A DNA stretch of 64,000 bases from Parabacteroides sp. AM08-6 (GTDB lineage Bacteria; Bacteroidota; Bacteroidia; Bacteroidales; Tannerellaceae). Shown here in pieces: positions 17,384-25,779 of the stretch. How positions within the stretch are numbered: position 1 is the stretch's first letter; each line of letters opens with the position of its first letter. A program made the position numbers and the translations under genes. The DNA lies in NCBI RefSeq assembly GCF_003473295.1, contig NZ_QRMP01000003.1, forward strand, positions 62,001 to 126,000. The letters are read 5' to 3'. A model generated the notes under the pieces. It worked only from the letters and a program-made list of their open reading frames with translations. It made no database searches and had not been told where the DNA came from.

Positions 17384-17905
17384 CTAAAAAGACATCACAC
17401 AATCTTTCAGGTCTGCATTGAAACGTTCATATTCTTGCTGTGTAAGCTCACCTCTCGTTGTCAATATAACCAATCGATGAGCATCAAACCCTTTCCGATA
17501 AGGAGGATGAATATGGGGATATGGATTCAGACTGAAACCATTTAACTCGTAAAAATGAAGACGCTTTGCTGAAATATCATCTATCACAGGGTCTATTTCC
17601 AATAAAAGCCGTTTACCCTCTTTCTCTGATTCTTTTAAGATAGCAGCTCCATATCCCTTTCCGCGCAAATCCGGGCATATGGCCAAATGCTCCACATATA
17701 AATAATCATCAAAATCCCAATAAGCAATAAAACCGATAAAGATTTCACCTTCCGTATAGATATTCAGATGATATTTTTGGGAAACAAAAGCCAAATGCTG
17801 TTGTTGTTCCGTACGCTGCTCAAAAATAGGAGAACTCATATGATACAATTGTTCAAAACACGGATATAAAGGCGATTGTGTATCAGTTATTCTTGTTCGT
17901 TCCAT
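17384..17905 (-). CDS. GNAT family N-acetyltransferase
   Basis: 173 residues. The acetyl-CoA pyrophosphate loop is visible as LRGKGYGAAILKES near residue 100, after the beta strand YVEHLAICPD. The C-terminal region (FYELNGFSLNPYPH) completes a GNAT fold, and HPPYRKGFDAHRLVIL is a plausible substrate-side segment. Acceptor substrate is unknown. It stands alone between the gcvT terminator hairpin (17936-17969) and the BASS transporter. Confidence 0.85.
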   Translation of the reverse strand: MERTRITDTQSPLYPCFEQLYHMSSPIFEQRTEQQQHLAFVSQKYHLNIYTEGEIFIGFIAYWDFDDYLYVEHLAICPDLRGKGYGAAILKESEKEGKRLLLEIDPVIDDISAKRLHFYELNGFSLNPYPHIHPPYRKGFDAHRLVILTTRGELTQQEYERFNADLKDCVMSF

Positions 17906-17935
17906 AATACTTTAAAAAAAAACAATACATAAAAA

Positions 17936-17969
17936 AGGCTTTAACCAAAATTGAATCCGGTTAAAGCCT
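17936..17969 (-). terminator. Terminator downstream of gcvT
   Basis: AGGCTTTAACC at 17936-17946 pairs with GGTTAAAGCCT at 17959-17969 (11 bp). Read on the minus strand the stem is followed by a run of T, as expected for a Rho-independent terminator of the leftward gcvT-pepT-PurF-like run. Confidence 0.85.
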
Positions 17970-17989
17970 GCCTTCCTATTCTCTCTTAA

Positions 17990-19075
17990 CTATTTACGAA
18001 ATGGAGCTTTCACTACCTGAGCCTTCAGGTTGCGATTGCGTACCTTTACGAAGATTTCAGTACCGGCTTTTGCTAATTCAGGTTTTACATATCCCATACC
18101 AATACCTTTTTTCAAGACCGGAGACATAGTACCGGATGTCACCACACCGATTACAGTATCGTTTGCATCAACAATCTCGTATCCATGACGGGGAATGCCC
18201 TTGTCTACCAATTCGAATGCACACAGTCTGCGCGTTACGCCTTCTTTCTTCTGACGTTCCAATTCGGCACGATTTGTAAAGTGTTTGCCTTCCACAAATT
18301 TGGTAATCCAGCCTAAACCAGCCTCAATAGGAGAAGTCGTATCATCCAAATCATTTCCATAAAGGCAGAAGCCCATTTCCAGACGCAATGTATCGCGTGC
18401 TCCCAAGCCAATCGGTTTAATACCTTCCGGTTTACCAGCTTCAAAAATAGCATTCCAAATAGTCATCGCATCGTCCAGGTAAAAATACAATTCAAAGCCA
18501 CCGGCTCCGGTATAACCTGTATTAGAAATGATAACATTCTTACAACCGGCAAACTCACCTGTCACAAACGAATAATAAGGGATGGAAGATAAATCGACCG
18601 GAGTCAGACGTTGTAACACTTCTGTTGCTTTCGGTCCCTGAATAGCCAACTGAGCCGTACGGTCGGAAGAATTTTCAAGCTCAGCCCCTACAGTATTATG
18701 GCTGACACACCAATCCCAGTCCTTCGCTATATTGCCGGCATTCACAACCAGCAAATACTTTTCCGGCTCATAATGGTAAACCAACAAGTCATCCACAATC
18801 CCACCTTCATCATTCGGGAAACAGGTATATTGAGCTTTACCAAGAGGCAAGACAGAAGCATCATTCGACGTTATATTCTGAATAAAAGCCAATGCATTAG
18901 GACCTTTCACCCAGAATTCACCCATGTGGGAAACATCAAATACGCCTACACCGTTGACAACAGTCATATGTTCGTCGATAATACCGGTATATTCAATAGG
19001 CATATTATATCCGGCAAATTCATGCATTTTAGCACCCAGTGCAATGTGCACATCAGTAAACGGAGTTGTTTTCAT
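17990..19075 (-). CDS. gcvT: Glycine cleavage system T protein (aminomethyltransferase)
   Basis: 361 residues, normal length. The GcvT folate-binding region is seen in [21 protein letters not shown] (read in pieces), [14 protein letters not shown] and [14 protein letters not shown]; the C-terminal barrel ends with [19 protein letters not shown]. The enzyme transfers the aminomethyl carbon of glycine from the H protein to tetrahydrofolate. The other glycine cleavage genes (gcvH, gcvP) are not in the window, and no glycine riboswitch pattern was recognised upstream. It lies 12 bp after pepT on the same strand. Confidence 0.96.
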   Translation of the reverse strand: MKTTPFTDVHIALGAKMHEFAGYNMPIEYTGIIDEHMTVVNGVGVFDVSHMGEFWVKGPNALAFIQNITSNDASVLPLGKAQYTCFPNDEGGIVDDLLVYHYEPEKYLLVVNAGNIAKDWDWCVSHNTVGAELENSSDRTAQLAIQGPKATEVLQRLTPVDLSSIPYYSFVTGEFAGCKNVIISNTGYTGAGGFELYFYLDDAMTIWNAIFEAGKPEGIKPIGLGARDTLRLEMGFCLYGNDLDDTTSPIEAGLGWITKFVEGKHFTNRAELERQKKEGVTRRLCAFELVDKGIPRHGYEIVDANDTVIGVVTSGTMSPVLKKGIGMGYVKPELAKAGTEIFVKVRNRNLKAQVVKAPFRK

Positions 19076-19087
19076 GTTATTATTTAT

Positions 19088-20308
19088 TTAGTCTTTTAGA
19101 GCTGACAGCTCTGCTATTTTGATGATTGTTTCCATACTTTTCTCCAACGATTTAACCGGCAGAAACTCATAACGCCCATGGAAATTCAAGCCTCCGGCAA
19201 AAATATTCGGACAAGGTAATCCCATAAAAGAAAGACGTGCACCATCCGTACCCCCACGTATCGGTTTCACCAACGGAGTAACGCCGACAGCCATCATAGC
19301 TTTAAAAGCCAAGTCCACAATATATTTCTTCGGCTCCACGATTTCACGCATATTATAATATTGGTCACGAAGTTCAAGCACCGTACTGCCCGGATGCATT
19401 TCATTCATCTTTTCGACCAATTTGCGAAGTGCCTCTTTCTTTTCCTCAAACAACATACGATTATGGTCACGGATAATATAGGAAAGGGTCGCCTCTTCCA
19501 CTGTTCCAGCCATACCGGTCAAATGATAAAAACCTTCATATCCGGCTGTATGCTCCGGACGTTGCCCAGCCGGTAACCAAGAGGCAAATTCCATAGCCAA
19601 TAAAGAGGCATTCAACATTTTGTCCTTGGCATATCCCGGATGAACATTCAAACCTTTGAAAGTCACTTTTGCCCCGGCAGCATTGAAGTTCTCATATTCA
19701 AGTTCTCCAACTTGACCACCATCAATGGTATATGCAAACTCACATCCGAATTTTTCCACATCGAAGTAGTCGGCACCTGCCCCTATTTCTTCGTCCGGCG
19801 TAAAACCAATACGGATTTTGCCATGTTTGATTTCCGGATGTTCTTTCAGGTATTTTGCAGCTGAAATAATAGCTGCCACACCGGCTTTATCATCCGCCCC
19901 TAACAGGGTTTTACCATTCGTAACAATAATATCCTGTTCTTTATAATCATTCAGCTCTGGGAACATTACGGGCGACAAGACAATATTTTCTTCAGCACAC
20001 AACACAATGTCTCCCCCTTTATAAGTGATAATCCGGGGTGTCACATCCTTGCCCGACATATCCGGACTTGTATCCAGATGCGCAATAAAACCGATAGCCG
20101 GAAGCGGTTTATCCGTATTAGCCGGAAGTGTAGCCATCAGATAAGAATTATCATCCAATGTGATATCTTCCAATCCAATTTCTTCCAGTTCCTTCACCAA
20201 AGCCTCAGCAAAAACGCGCTGTCCCGGCGTGCTGGGCGTCGTACCTGTTGTTTCACTCGATTGTGTATCGAACGTAACATACTTCAAAAATCTGTCTGTC
20301 AGCTCCAT
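19088..20308 (-). CDS. pepT: Peptidase T (tripeptide aminopeptidase)
   Basis: 406 residues from the ATG at 20308, giving [19 protein letters not shown], the standard PepT N terminus; an earlier in-frame ATG would overlap the upstream gene. M20-type metal ligands are visible: [12 protein letters not shown] (His, Asp), [13 protein letters not shown] (bridging Asp), [13 protein letters not shown] (catalytic and metal Glu) and [12 protein letters not shown]. The enzyme removes N-terminal residues from tripeptides in the cytoplasm. It follows the PurF-like gene by 13 bp and precedes gcvT, likely one transcript. Confidence 0.95.
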   Translation of the reverse strand: MELTDRFLKYVTFDTQSSETTGTTPSTPGQRVFAEALVKELEEIGLEDITLDDNSYLMATLPANTDKPLPAIGFIAHLDTSPDMSGKDVTPRIITYKGGDIVLCAEENIVLSPVMFPELNDYKEQDIIVTNGKTLLGADDKAGVAAIISAAKYLKEHPEIKHGKIRIGFTPDEEIGAGADYFDVEKFGCEFAYTIDGGQVGELEYENFNAAGAKVTFKGLNVHPGYAKDKMLNASLLAMEFASWLPAGQRPEHTAGYEGFYHLTGMAGTVEEATLSYIIRDHNRMLFEEKKEALRKLVEKMNEMHPGSTVLELRDQYYNMREIVEPKKYIVDLAFKAMMAVGVTPLVKPIRGGTDGARLSFMGLPCPNIFAGGLNFHGRYEFLPVKSLEKSMETIIKIAELSALKD

Positions 20309-20321
20309 AAGGTTGCAATGT

Positions 20322-21725
20322 TTAAAAACAGCTTGACCCGTTATAGCAATGTGTACAGATACATTCCTTCGGCAAGCCGATTGATTCAATTAAATCTTCT
20401 ACTGTATTAAATCTCAGCGTTGTAATATTCAATTTCTCGCGGATACATTCCACAAGTTTATTGTATTGTTCAGAACCCGTTTCCGCATACTTGTCCAGGT
20501 CTTTTTTATCATCGCCTTCTAATTCCTTAACAATCCTGCGGGCAATAAGTTCCAAATCCGATTTAGAAGCCGAAAAGCCTAAGAACGGGCAAGAAAACAA
20601 AATGGGAGGACAACCGATACGCATATGCACTTCCTTTGCGCCATAACCGTACAGGATATTTACGTTATCGCGAAGCTGTGTACCGCGAACAATGGAATCG
20701 TCACAAAAAATCACCCGTTTGTCACGCAACAACGTACGGTTAGGTATCAGTTTCATCTTGGCTACCAAATCGCGCACAGCCTGATTGGAAGGAGTAAAAC
20801 TACGTGGCCAAGTCGGAGTATATTTTACGATAGCCCGACGATAAGGAATCCCCTTCCCTTCCGAATAGCCTAATGCCATTCCAATACCGGAGTCCGGAAT
20901 GCCGGAAACATAATCAGCCTCTACCGCATCTTTTTTAGCCATAGCCATACCACTTGCATAACGAACCGCATCCACATTCACACCTTCGTATTCGGACACA
21001 GGATATCCATAATACACCCAAAGGAAGGAACAAATCTGCATCCGTTTGTTCGGCTTGCGGATTTGTGTCATTTTATCAGCAGTCAAAAGAACTATTTCGC
21101 CTGGTCCTACGTTATATTCGAGTTCAAAACCCAGATTAGGGAAACTGCTTGGTTCGCTGGATGCGGCAAAAGCTCCTTCCTTTTTGCCAATCAACAGAGG
21201 AGTTCTTCCCCACTTATCACGTGCCGCAATAATCCCCTCTTCTGTAAGAACCAACATCGAGCAAGAGCCTTTTATTTTCTCATATACATTTTCAATTCCT
21301 TCTACAAAGGTATTCTTCTGGGAAATCAGAAGAGCAATCAATTCTGTTTGATTAATCTGGCCGGAACTTAATTCTGAAAAATGACAGCCATTTTCCAGCA
21401 GTTCATTTTCCAGTTCTTTCAGGTTGTTCACCTTTGCCACTGTCACTAACGCATATTTACCTAAATGAGAATTGATGAAGATAGGTTGAGGGTCCGTATC
21501 GCTGATAATACCAATCCCCGAATTTCCTTCAAACTTATCCAGTTCGCTCTCAAAACGCGTCCGGAAATAAGAATTTTCCAGATTGTGAATAGAACGCTTG
21601 AAGACACCGTCGTGCAAAGTCGTCATACCTCCTCTGCGGGTTCCTAAATGAGAATTATAGTCTGTACCATAAAACAAATCGGTAGCACAGGCTGATTTAG
21701 AAATAGTTCCGAAAAAACCACCCAT
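20322..21725 (-). CDS. Amidophosphoribosyltransferase-like protein lacking the N-terminal nucleophile
   Basis: 467 residues related to PurF over the full length. The phosphoribosyltransferase half is intact, with the PRPP motif [13 protein letters not shown] near residues 340-355 and PPILFSCPF after it; cysteines in [12 protein letters not shown] at the C terminus resemble the iron-sulfur ligands of Bacillus-type PurF. The glutaminase half is recognisable ([40 protein letters not shown]) but starts MGGFFG instead of Met-Cys-Gly, so the catalytic cysteine exposed after Met removal is missing. It may use free ammonia or have another role. It is the first gene of the run with pepT and gcvT; a TACCTTTG box lies 33 bp upstream. 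Confidence 0.85.
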   Translation of the reverse strand: MGGFFGTISKSACATDLFYGTDYNSHLGTRRGGMTTLHDGVFKRSIHNLENSYFRTRFESELDKFEGNSGIGIISDTDPQPIFINSHLGKYALVTVAKVNNLKELENELLENGCHFSELSSGQINQTELIALLISQKNTFVEGIENVYEKIKGSCSMLVLTEEGIIAARDKWGRTPLLIGKKEGAFAASSEPSSFPNLGFELEYNVGPGEIVLLTADKMTQIRKPNKRMQICSFLWVYYGYPVSEYEGVNVDAVRYASGMAMAKKDAVEADYVSGIPDSGIGMALGYSEGKGIPYRRAIVKYTPTWPRSFTPSNQAVRDLVAKMKLIPNRTLLRDKRVIFCDDSIVRGTQLRDNVNILYGYGAKEVHMRIGCPPILFSCPFLGFSASKSDLELIARRIVKELEGDDKKDLDKYAETGSEQYNKLVECIREKLNITTLRFNTVEDLIESIGLPKECICTHCYNGSSCF

Positions 21726-22095
21726 TGTAATAGTGTTTTTGAATTTAAAATTAGGTCACAAAGGTACAAGATTATTTTAAGATTCACTATCCGTTCTTTT
21801 ATAAGAAATGGTAAACAATCACATATCCCGCAAGCTTTCCGACTTCTGTCGATTGACAGAATGTTCACCATTCGAGTATTTTGCAACCGGATTGATACGT
21901 TAAAAAGAGTTACATGTGCGGGTAATTTATTTTACCCGCCATACTAATCCAATTTAGTCGCCATAATAGTGACATTTTGATAATCGAGTAGTTTACAGCT
22001 AAAACTTTTTCATCTTTATCTGTTCTGAAAGTTTTTTATGTATATCATGGGGTAAATATGTATTTTTTATATCTTTACCAAAAAATTATAAGAAA
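21726..22095. other. Divergent intergenic region between PurF-like and small lipoprotein genes
   Basis: 370 bp without a convincing gene. It holds the minus-strand promoter box at 21759-21766 and AT-rich sequence; only an imperfect TATCTTTA box is seen close to the rightward gene. No repeats or strong hairpins were noticed. Confidence 0.5.
21759..21766 (-). promoter_or_regulatory. -7 box of the PurF-like/pepT/gcvT run
   Basis: Minus-strand TACCTTTG matches TAnnTTTG exactly, 33 bp before the start codon. A -33 element is not obvious. Confidence 0.6.
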
Positions 22096-22533
22096 ATGGA
22101 AAAGAGAGGTATACTTGCTACTTTCGTACTATTATGTGCAATTATTTGGTGTTGTTCAAGTTGTCACTTTGATAATGCAACCATCACTTTTGGAGAAGAG
22201 AATTCGTCCAACAAGGAAATAATTCTCATTCATCCGGATTTAGACTCCATGTGGAAACCTACGTATCAATATGCTGTCATTATCCCCGCCGATACGACAT
22301 TGAGCACATATCATAATTTGATACAACTCTTAAAAACAAGCGATTCATATACAAAAGACAATGCGTTTGTAATCTGCCGGGAAAACGACAAAAAAAGCAT
22401 CAAAGAGATTGTTCCGGGATATTCTATTTTTATCTCCGATATTGTAACGCAGAATCAATATTGCCAAAAAACATGCATCTATACGGCCAAAAAGAAAAAC
22501 AAGAAATATCTGTTGCAACCAAACAAGAAATAG
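22096..22533 (+). CDS. Hypothetical small lipoprotein-like protein
   Basis: 145 residues, not recognised. The N terminus is a hydrophobic stretch (ILATFVLLCAIIWCCSSC) whose cysteines could be lipidated, so it is probably exported. The rest is polar and contains HPDLDSMWKPTYQYAVIIPAD (in pieces) with a lysine-rich C terminus (AKKKNKKYLLQPNKK). It stands alone between the PurF-like promoter region and convergent menA. Length, signal-like start and an imperfect TATCTTTA box upstream support a real gene; function is unknown. Confidence 0.55.
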   Translation: MEKRGILATFVLLCAIIWCCSSCHFDNATITFGEENSSNKEIILIHPDLDSMWKPTYQYAVIIPADTTLSTYHNLIQLLKTSDSYTKDNAFVICRENDKKSIKEIVPGYSIFISDIVTQNQYCQKTCIYTAKKKNKKYLLQPNKK

Positions 22534-22566
22534 CCATACATATATTTTACGAACCGGAATATATTC

Positions 22567-23466
22567 CTACAATCCGCCTCCGGCATATATAAACAGTAAT
22601 GACAGCCCAAGCGCAAATAGAAAAACATTACGTGCCGTATGTGCCAAAGTCTGATTCAACTCTTTTCCATCGCGGGTAAATAGTTCCTTACAAGTAAAAA
22701 AAGACAATGCAAACAACGCTGCAAACCAAAATTGTATCCACCAAGGAGCATCCACCAACAGCGGAAACACAATAATAAAAGCTAACAAATTGTTCACTAT
22801 ATAGAAAGCACGGCCAAAACTTCTTCCGAACAACACGATTGTCGTCCGTTTACGAGCTGCTTTATCTTGAGCATAATCTCTGTAATTATTGACAACCAAG
22901 ATGTTGACCGATAATAAACCCAATGCGACCGAGAGTAAAAAAGACAACAAAGAAAATGTCAAAGTCTGTATATAATAAGTAAAACAAACCGGAATAATAC
23001 CATAAAAAAGCAAGACACACATATCACCTAATCCATTATAAGCCAAAGGAAAAGGCCCAGCCGAATAGGCCAGTACACAAACAGCGATAGCTATTCCCAC
23101 AAAAAGAAGTTGCCATACACTGAAAAACAACAAGAAAATACCACATACACAAGCCAGTCCCAGAGCGATAAAAGTCCCGACCAACATGGCTTTAGGAGAA
23201 ATCCACCCTTGCGCAACCGCACGTTCCGGCCCCAAGCGGTCTTCTTTATCCGCACCTTTCTTAAAATCAAAATAATCGTTGGCAAAATTACTTGCTATCT
23301 GTGCAAAAAGAGCAACCAATCCACACAACAAAGCAGGAAGCAACATAAAAACACCATCATAAAAAGCCAATGCACTACCTAACAATACCGGACTGACAGA
23401 AGCGGGTAATGTTTTCGGACGTGCAGCCTCAATCCAGGCACAAACAAGAGATTTCTCGTTTTCCAT
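22567..23466 (-). CDS. menA: 1,4-dihydroxy-2-naphthoate prenyltransferase
   Basis: 299 residues from the ATG at 23466 (MENEKSLVCAWIEAARPKTLP), which matches the usual MenA start; a longer frame upstream has no family resemblance. Eight to nine membrane helices are evident. The first Asp-rich prenyl-diphosphate motif is NDYFDFKKGADKEDR near residue 67, and the second is NNYRDYAQDKAARKRTT near 185. The enzyme attaches the isoprenoid chain to 1,4-dihydroxy-2-naphthoate in the inner membrane during menaquinone synthesis, the quinone used by anaerobic Bacteroidales. Other men genes are not in the window. Confidence 0.93.
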   Translation of the reverse strand: MENEKSLVCAWIEAARPKTLPASVSPVLLGSALAFYDGVFMLLPALLCGLVALFAQIASNFANDYFDFKKGADKEDRLGPERAVAQGWISPKAMLVGTFIALGLACVCGIFLLFFSVWQLLFVGIAIAVCVLAYSAGPFPLAYNGLGDMCVLLFYGIIPVCFTYYIQTLTFSLLSFLLSVALGLLSVNILVVNNYRDYAQDKAARKRTTIVLFGRSFGRAFYIVNNLLAFIIVFPLLVDAPWWIQFWFAALFALSFFTCKELFTRDGKELNQTLAHTARNVFLFALGLSLLFIYAGGGL

Positions 23467-23539
23467 ATCTTTTATCGTTATTTGGCTACAAAATAAAAAC
23501 AAAAAAGTCATACGTTTGTTATTTTTATAAGAAATCATA

Positions 23540-23547
23540 TATCTTTG
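23540..23547 (+). promoter_or_regulatory. -7 box just before a small gene at 23552
   Basis: TATCTTTG is an exact TAnnTTTG match; TTTG at 23516-23519 lies 20 bp upstream. The candidate start codon is only 4 bp after the box, implying a leaderless transcript or a later start. Confidence 0.65.
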
Positions 23548-23551
23548 CAAC

Positions 23552-23956
23552 ATGAAAAATTTTCTATTCATATTAACTCTGCTGTTCGGCATGTTGCTGT
23601 TTTTACCGGAAGACGGGCAAAAAAGCGACAATGTACTGAATATATCCCAACAGCGGGAAAGCGTTATGAAAGAAAAAAATGCAGCCGATGTCGAATACCA
23701 TCTGGAAATATTGAGCAGCGAACTGAAAGGAAGCAATTGCCTTACTCCCCGCAGAACGGTACAGTCCGGTAGCAATACATTTAATATACGTCTGCTGAAA
23801 AACGAAGAAAAAGTATTCCAATTCTTTCATCTGAAAGAGATGAACTTGCTACGCAAGGTTTCGGAAGAAGTTATAGCATGTCAAACCATTAACGTTTCGA
23901 CTCTTCTTTGCCGCATGGGATACCATGTGTATGCTTTGCGGAAAATCGTTATTTGA
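23552..23956 (+). CDS. Hypothetical small exported protein
   Basis: 134 residues, not recognised. It begins with a hydrophobic segment (FLFILTLLFGMLLFLP) that could be a signal peptide, followed by a polar region with a heptad-like stretch (SVMKEKNAADVEYHLEILSS) and a C-terminal half with two cysteines. The promoter box lies so close that transcription should start at or just after the ATG. An alternative start at Met-14 would shorten the signal. It is divergent from menA. No function can be given. Confidence 0.5.
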   Translation: MKNFLFILTLLFGMLLFLPEDGQKSDNVLNISQQRESVMKEKNAADVEYHLEILSSELKGSNCLTPRRTVQSGSNTFNIRLLKNEEKVFQFFHLKEMNLLRKVSEEVIACQTINVSTLLCRMGYHVYALRKIVI

Positions 23957-23963
23957 TTCATTG

Positions 23964-24048
23964 GTGAATAAAGTCTATGTGTATGGGAAAGCATTATTTC
24001 CATACCAATTTTATATGGCATTTTTTATGCCGTAAATCTATTATTCAC
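23964..24048 (+). other. Three-way-junction-like inverted repeat element before a small membrane gene
   Basis: GTGAATAA at 23964-23971 is complementary to TTATTCAC at 24041-24048. Inside it, GTATGG at 23981-23986 pairs with CCATAC at 24000-24005, and TATGGCAT at 24014-24021 pairs with ATGCCGTA at 24027-24034 (one G-U pair). The result is a compact closed junction with two arms, ending 19 bp before the next start codon. It could be a cis-acting RNA or a processed 3' structure of the preceding gene. No known riboswitch consensus was recognised. Confidence 0.4.
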
Positions 24049-24067
24049 TTATAAAAATCAAATTATT

Positions 24068-24274
24068 ATGTCAACAAAGAAATCGAAATCCCGTATTTAT
24101 ATTTATGTTATATTCACAGTTATAGGTTGTATACTGGCTTGTAGTTCCATCATCCCCAACGATTATCTGAAACTGGTCATCGTCATGGGAGCACTTGGTG
24201 TCGGACTGTATGGCATCATGAAAAGCCTCAGCAATCCGAGTTCATCGGAAGAAACGGCTATTGATGAGAAATAA
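24068..24274 (+). CDS. Small two-helix membrane protein
   Basis: 68 residues with a basic N terminus (MSTKKSKSR), two predicted membrane helices (IYIYVIFTVIGCILACSS and LKLVIVMGALGVGLYGIM) and an acidic tail. Not assignable to a named family. A second small membrane protein follows 35 bp downstream, so the two are probably cotranscribed. Placed directly after the junction-like element at 23964-24048. Confidence 0.6.
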   Translation: MSTKKSKSRIYIYVIFTVIGCILACSSIIPNDYLKLVIVMGALGVGLYGIMKSLSNPSSSEETAIDEK

Positions 24275-24309
24275 AACAAATCACTCACAATTCAATAATA
24301 TGAATCAAC

Positions 24310-24513
24310 ATGAAAATAAATAAAGATTTGGTAGACGCAATCATGATGTTGTCGTTTATCATATTAGTATTAATCGGAACAACCGACTTCGACAATGCCA
24401 CAACCAAAAATTTAGCCATGGTTACATTTGGTATTGTAGGAGTAATAATGGTAATATTGCGCATCATAGGAATGCGCCAGGAAGCCCACAGGACTCAGGA
24501 ATCAGATTATTAA
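24310..24513 (+). CDS. Small two-helix membrane protein
   Basis: 67 residues: short polar start, helix IMMLSFIILVLIGTTDF, a short loop, helix MVTFGIVGVIMVILRIIGM and a charged tail. Its size and plan match the preceding small protein, although sequence similarity between them is weak. Function unknown. It lies upstream of the structured element at 24548-24676 and the antiporter gene. Confidence 0.6.
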   Translation: MKINKDLVDAIMMLSFIILVLIGTTDFDNATTKNLAMVTFGIVGVIMVILRIIGMRQEAHRTQESDY

Positions 24514-24547
24514 CATAATACGAATTTCCTAATGACCTAAACCGGAT

Positions 24548-24676
24548 GTCTTAAAAACTTCCTGCCGCACACTCCAAGGTGACCTTGGGGTTTTCCAAGA
24601 CGTTTTTCTGCCTATAAAAACAACTTGCTGTTTTACTTGGTTATGGTAATATATTACCGGGCGGCAGGAAGAAGAC
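24548..24676 (+). other. 129-bp structured inverted-repeat element upstream of the Ca2+/Na+ antiporter
   Basis: GTCTT (24548-24552) plus CTTCCTGCCGC (24558-24568) are the reverse complement of GCGGCAGGAAG (24661-24671) plus AAGAC (24672-24676): 16 pairs with a five-A bulge. Inside, CCAAGG (24574-24579) pairs with CCTTGG (24583-24588), but CTTGG (24584-24588) can instead pair with CCAAG (24595-24599), followed by TTTTT at 24603-24607. GGTAATATATTACC at 24645-24658 is a perfect palindrome. The mutually exclusive hairpins and position 32 bp before the start codon suggest a regulatory RNA; a small mobile repeat with terminal inverted repeats is the alternative. Confidence 0.45.
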
Positions 24677-24708
24677 ATTTGATTATAGAAACTATAAATA
24701 AAAATACG

Positions 24709-25653
24709 ATGTTAACAAATATAACATTACTGATTTTATCTCTGGTTGCGCTCTACATCGGAGCTGGCTGGTTGGTTAAAGGAAGTTCGGCTTTGGCATT
24801 GAAAGCTAAAATATCCCCTTTGGTAATCGGGCTTACAATCGTTGCATTCGGGACCAGTGCCCCAGAATTGGTGGTCAGCTTGAATGCTACGTTAAGCGGA
24901 CAGGGAGATATTGCCATCGGAAATGTAATCGGTTCAAATATATTCAATATCGGGGTTATATTAGGTATTTCTGCCATTATCTATCCCATACAAGCCAAAA
25001 GGCAGTTAACGAAAATCGACATACCGGTAATGCTATTGGCTACAATCTTGTTTACTCTGTTTTTTTGGAATGGAAATCTAGGCCGGACAGAAGGTATCTG
25101 TTTTGTAGCAGGGATTATAGCCTACACGTTGTTTAGCTTGTATTTCTCGCGTAAAAACGGTAAAACTGAAGCTGAAAGTCTGGAATTGGAGGAACAACCG
25201 CGACATTGGGCTTTCGATTCTTTATATATAGTGGGAGGTCTGGTTGTTTTAATTATTGCTTCCCGCTTATTGGTTGATAATGCCGTATCGATAGCAAAAG
25301 ACTTAGGAGTAAGCGAGGCAATTATCGGCCTGACAATTGTATCCGCCGGAACCAGCATGCCAGAATTGGCAACCTCCGTCGTTGCTGCAATCAAAAAAAA
25401 TCCGGAAATCGCAATCGGAAATATTGTCGGCTCCAATTTATTCAACATTCTGGCTATTGCAGGGATAACAGCAACCGTACATCCCATCCACGCAAACAAT
25501 GTAAATTATGTAGACTTACTGGTTATGCTCGGCATTTCCATCCTGCTGTTTCCTTTAGTAAAAAGCGGACAAAAAATATCGAGGGCCGAAGGCATCGTTT
25601 TAGTTGTCCTTTATTTGTTTTATATGCTTTGGCTGCTTCGAGACACAATCTGA
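24709..25653 (+). CDS. Calcium/sodium antiporter (CaCA family, YrbG-like)
   Basis: 314 residues from the ATG at 24709; a longer frame upstream would run through the inverted-repeat element. Ten hydrophobic helices form two repeats. The paired alpha-repeat motifs are clear: GTSAPELVVSLNA with GNVIGSNIFNIGVI in the first half, and GTSMPELATSVVA with GNIVGSNLFNILAIAG in the second. The acidic residues in these repeats bind cations. Family members exchange Ca2+ for Na+ or H+ across the inner membrane. It stands alone and is followed by a perfect 17-bp hairpin. The ion carried here is inferred. Confidence 0.9.
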   Translation: MLTNITLLILSLVALYIGAGWLVKGSSALALKAKISPLVIGLTIVAFGTSAPELVVSLNATLSGQGDIAIGNVIGSNIFNIGVILGISAIIYPIQAKRQLTKIDIPVMLLATILFTLFFWNGNLGRTEGICFVAGIIAYTLFSLYFSRKNGKTEAESLELEEQPRHWAFDSLYIVGGLVVLIIASRLLVDNAVSIAKDLGVSEAIIGLTIVSAGTSMPELATSVVAAIKKNPEIAIGNIVGSNLFNILAIAGITATVHPIHANNVNYVDLLVMLGISILLFPLVKSGQKISRAEGIVLVVLYLFYMLWLLRDTI

Positions 25654-25703
25654 TATAAAACCAAACAATATTAAGGTATCAATCAATTCCTGATTTTTCC
25701 AGA

Positions 25704-25745
25704 CAGGGGACAAAAGTTTCTTGCCCGTGAAACTTTTGTCCCCTG
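25704..25745. terminator. Perfect 17-bp hairpin between convergent genes
   Basis: The arm at 25704-25720 (starting CAGGGGACAAAAG) is perfectly complementary to 25729-25745, with an 8-nt loop TTGCCCGT. No T tract follows on either strand, so it may act as a bidirectional barrier or be a palindromic repeat rather than a classic terminator. Confidence 0.6.
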
Positions 25746-25779
25746 CCCGTGTAATATTTGTTTCCTGCGGATGAAGTAT

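Noticed and set aside
19076..19087. Glycine riboswitch before gcvT
   Set aside because: The gap to pepT is 12 bp; gcvT is internal to a run of genes.
24625..24708. Longer N terminus of the antiporter starting at 24625
   Set aside because: It would be encoded by the inverted-repeat element and lacks family resemblance; the ATG at 24709 begins the first membrane helix.
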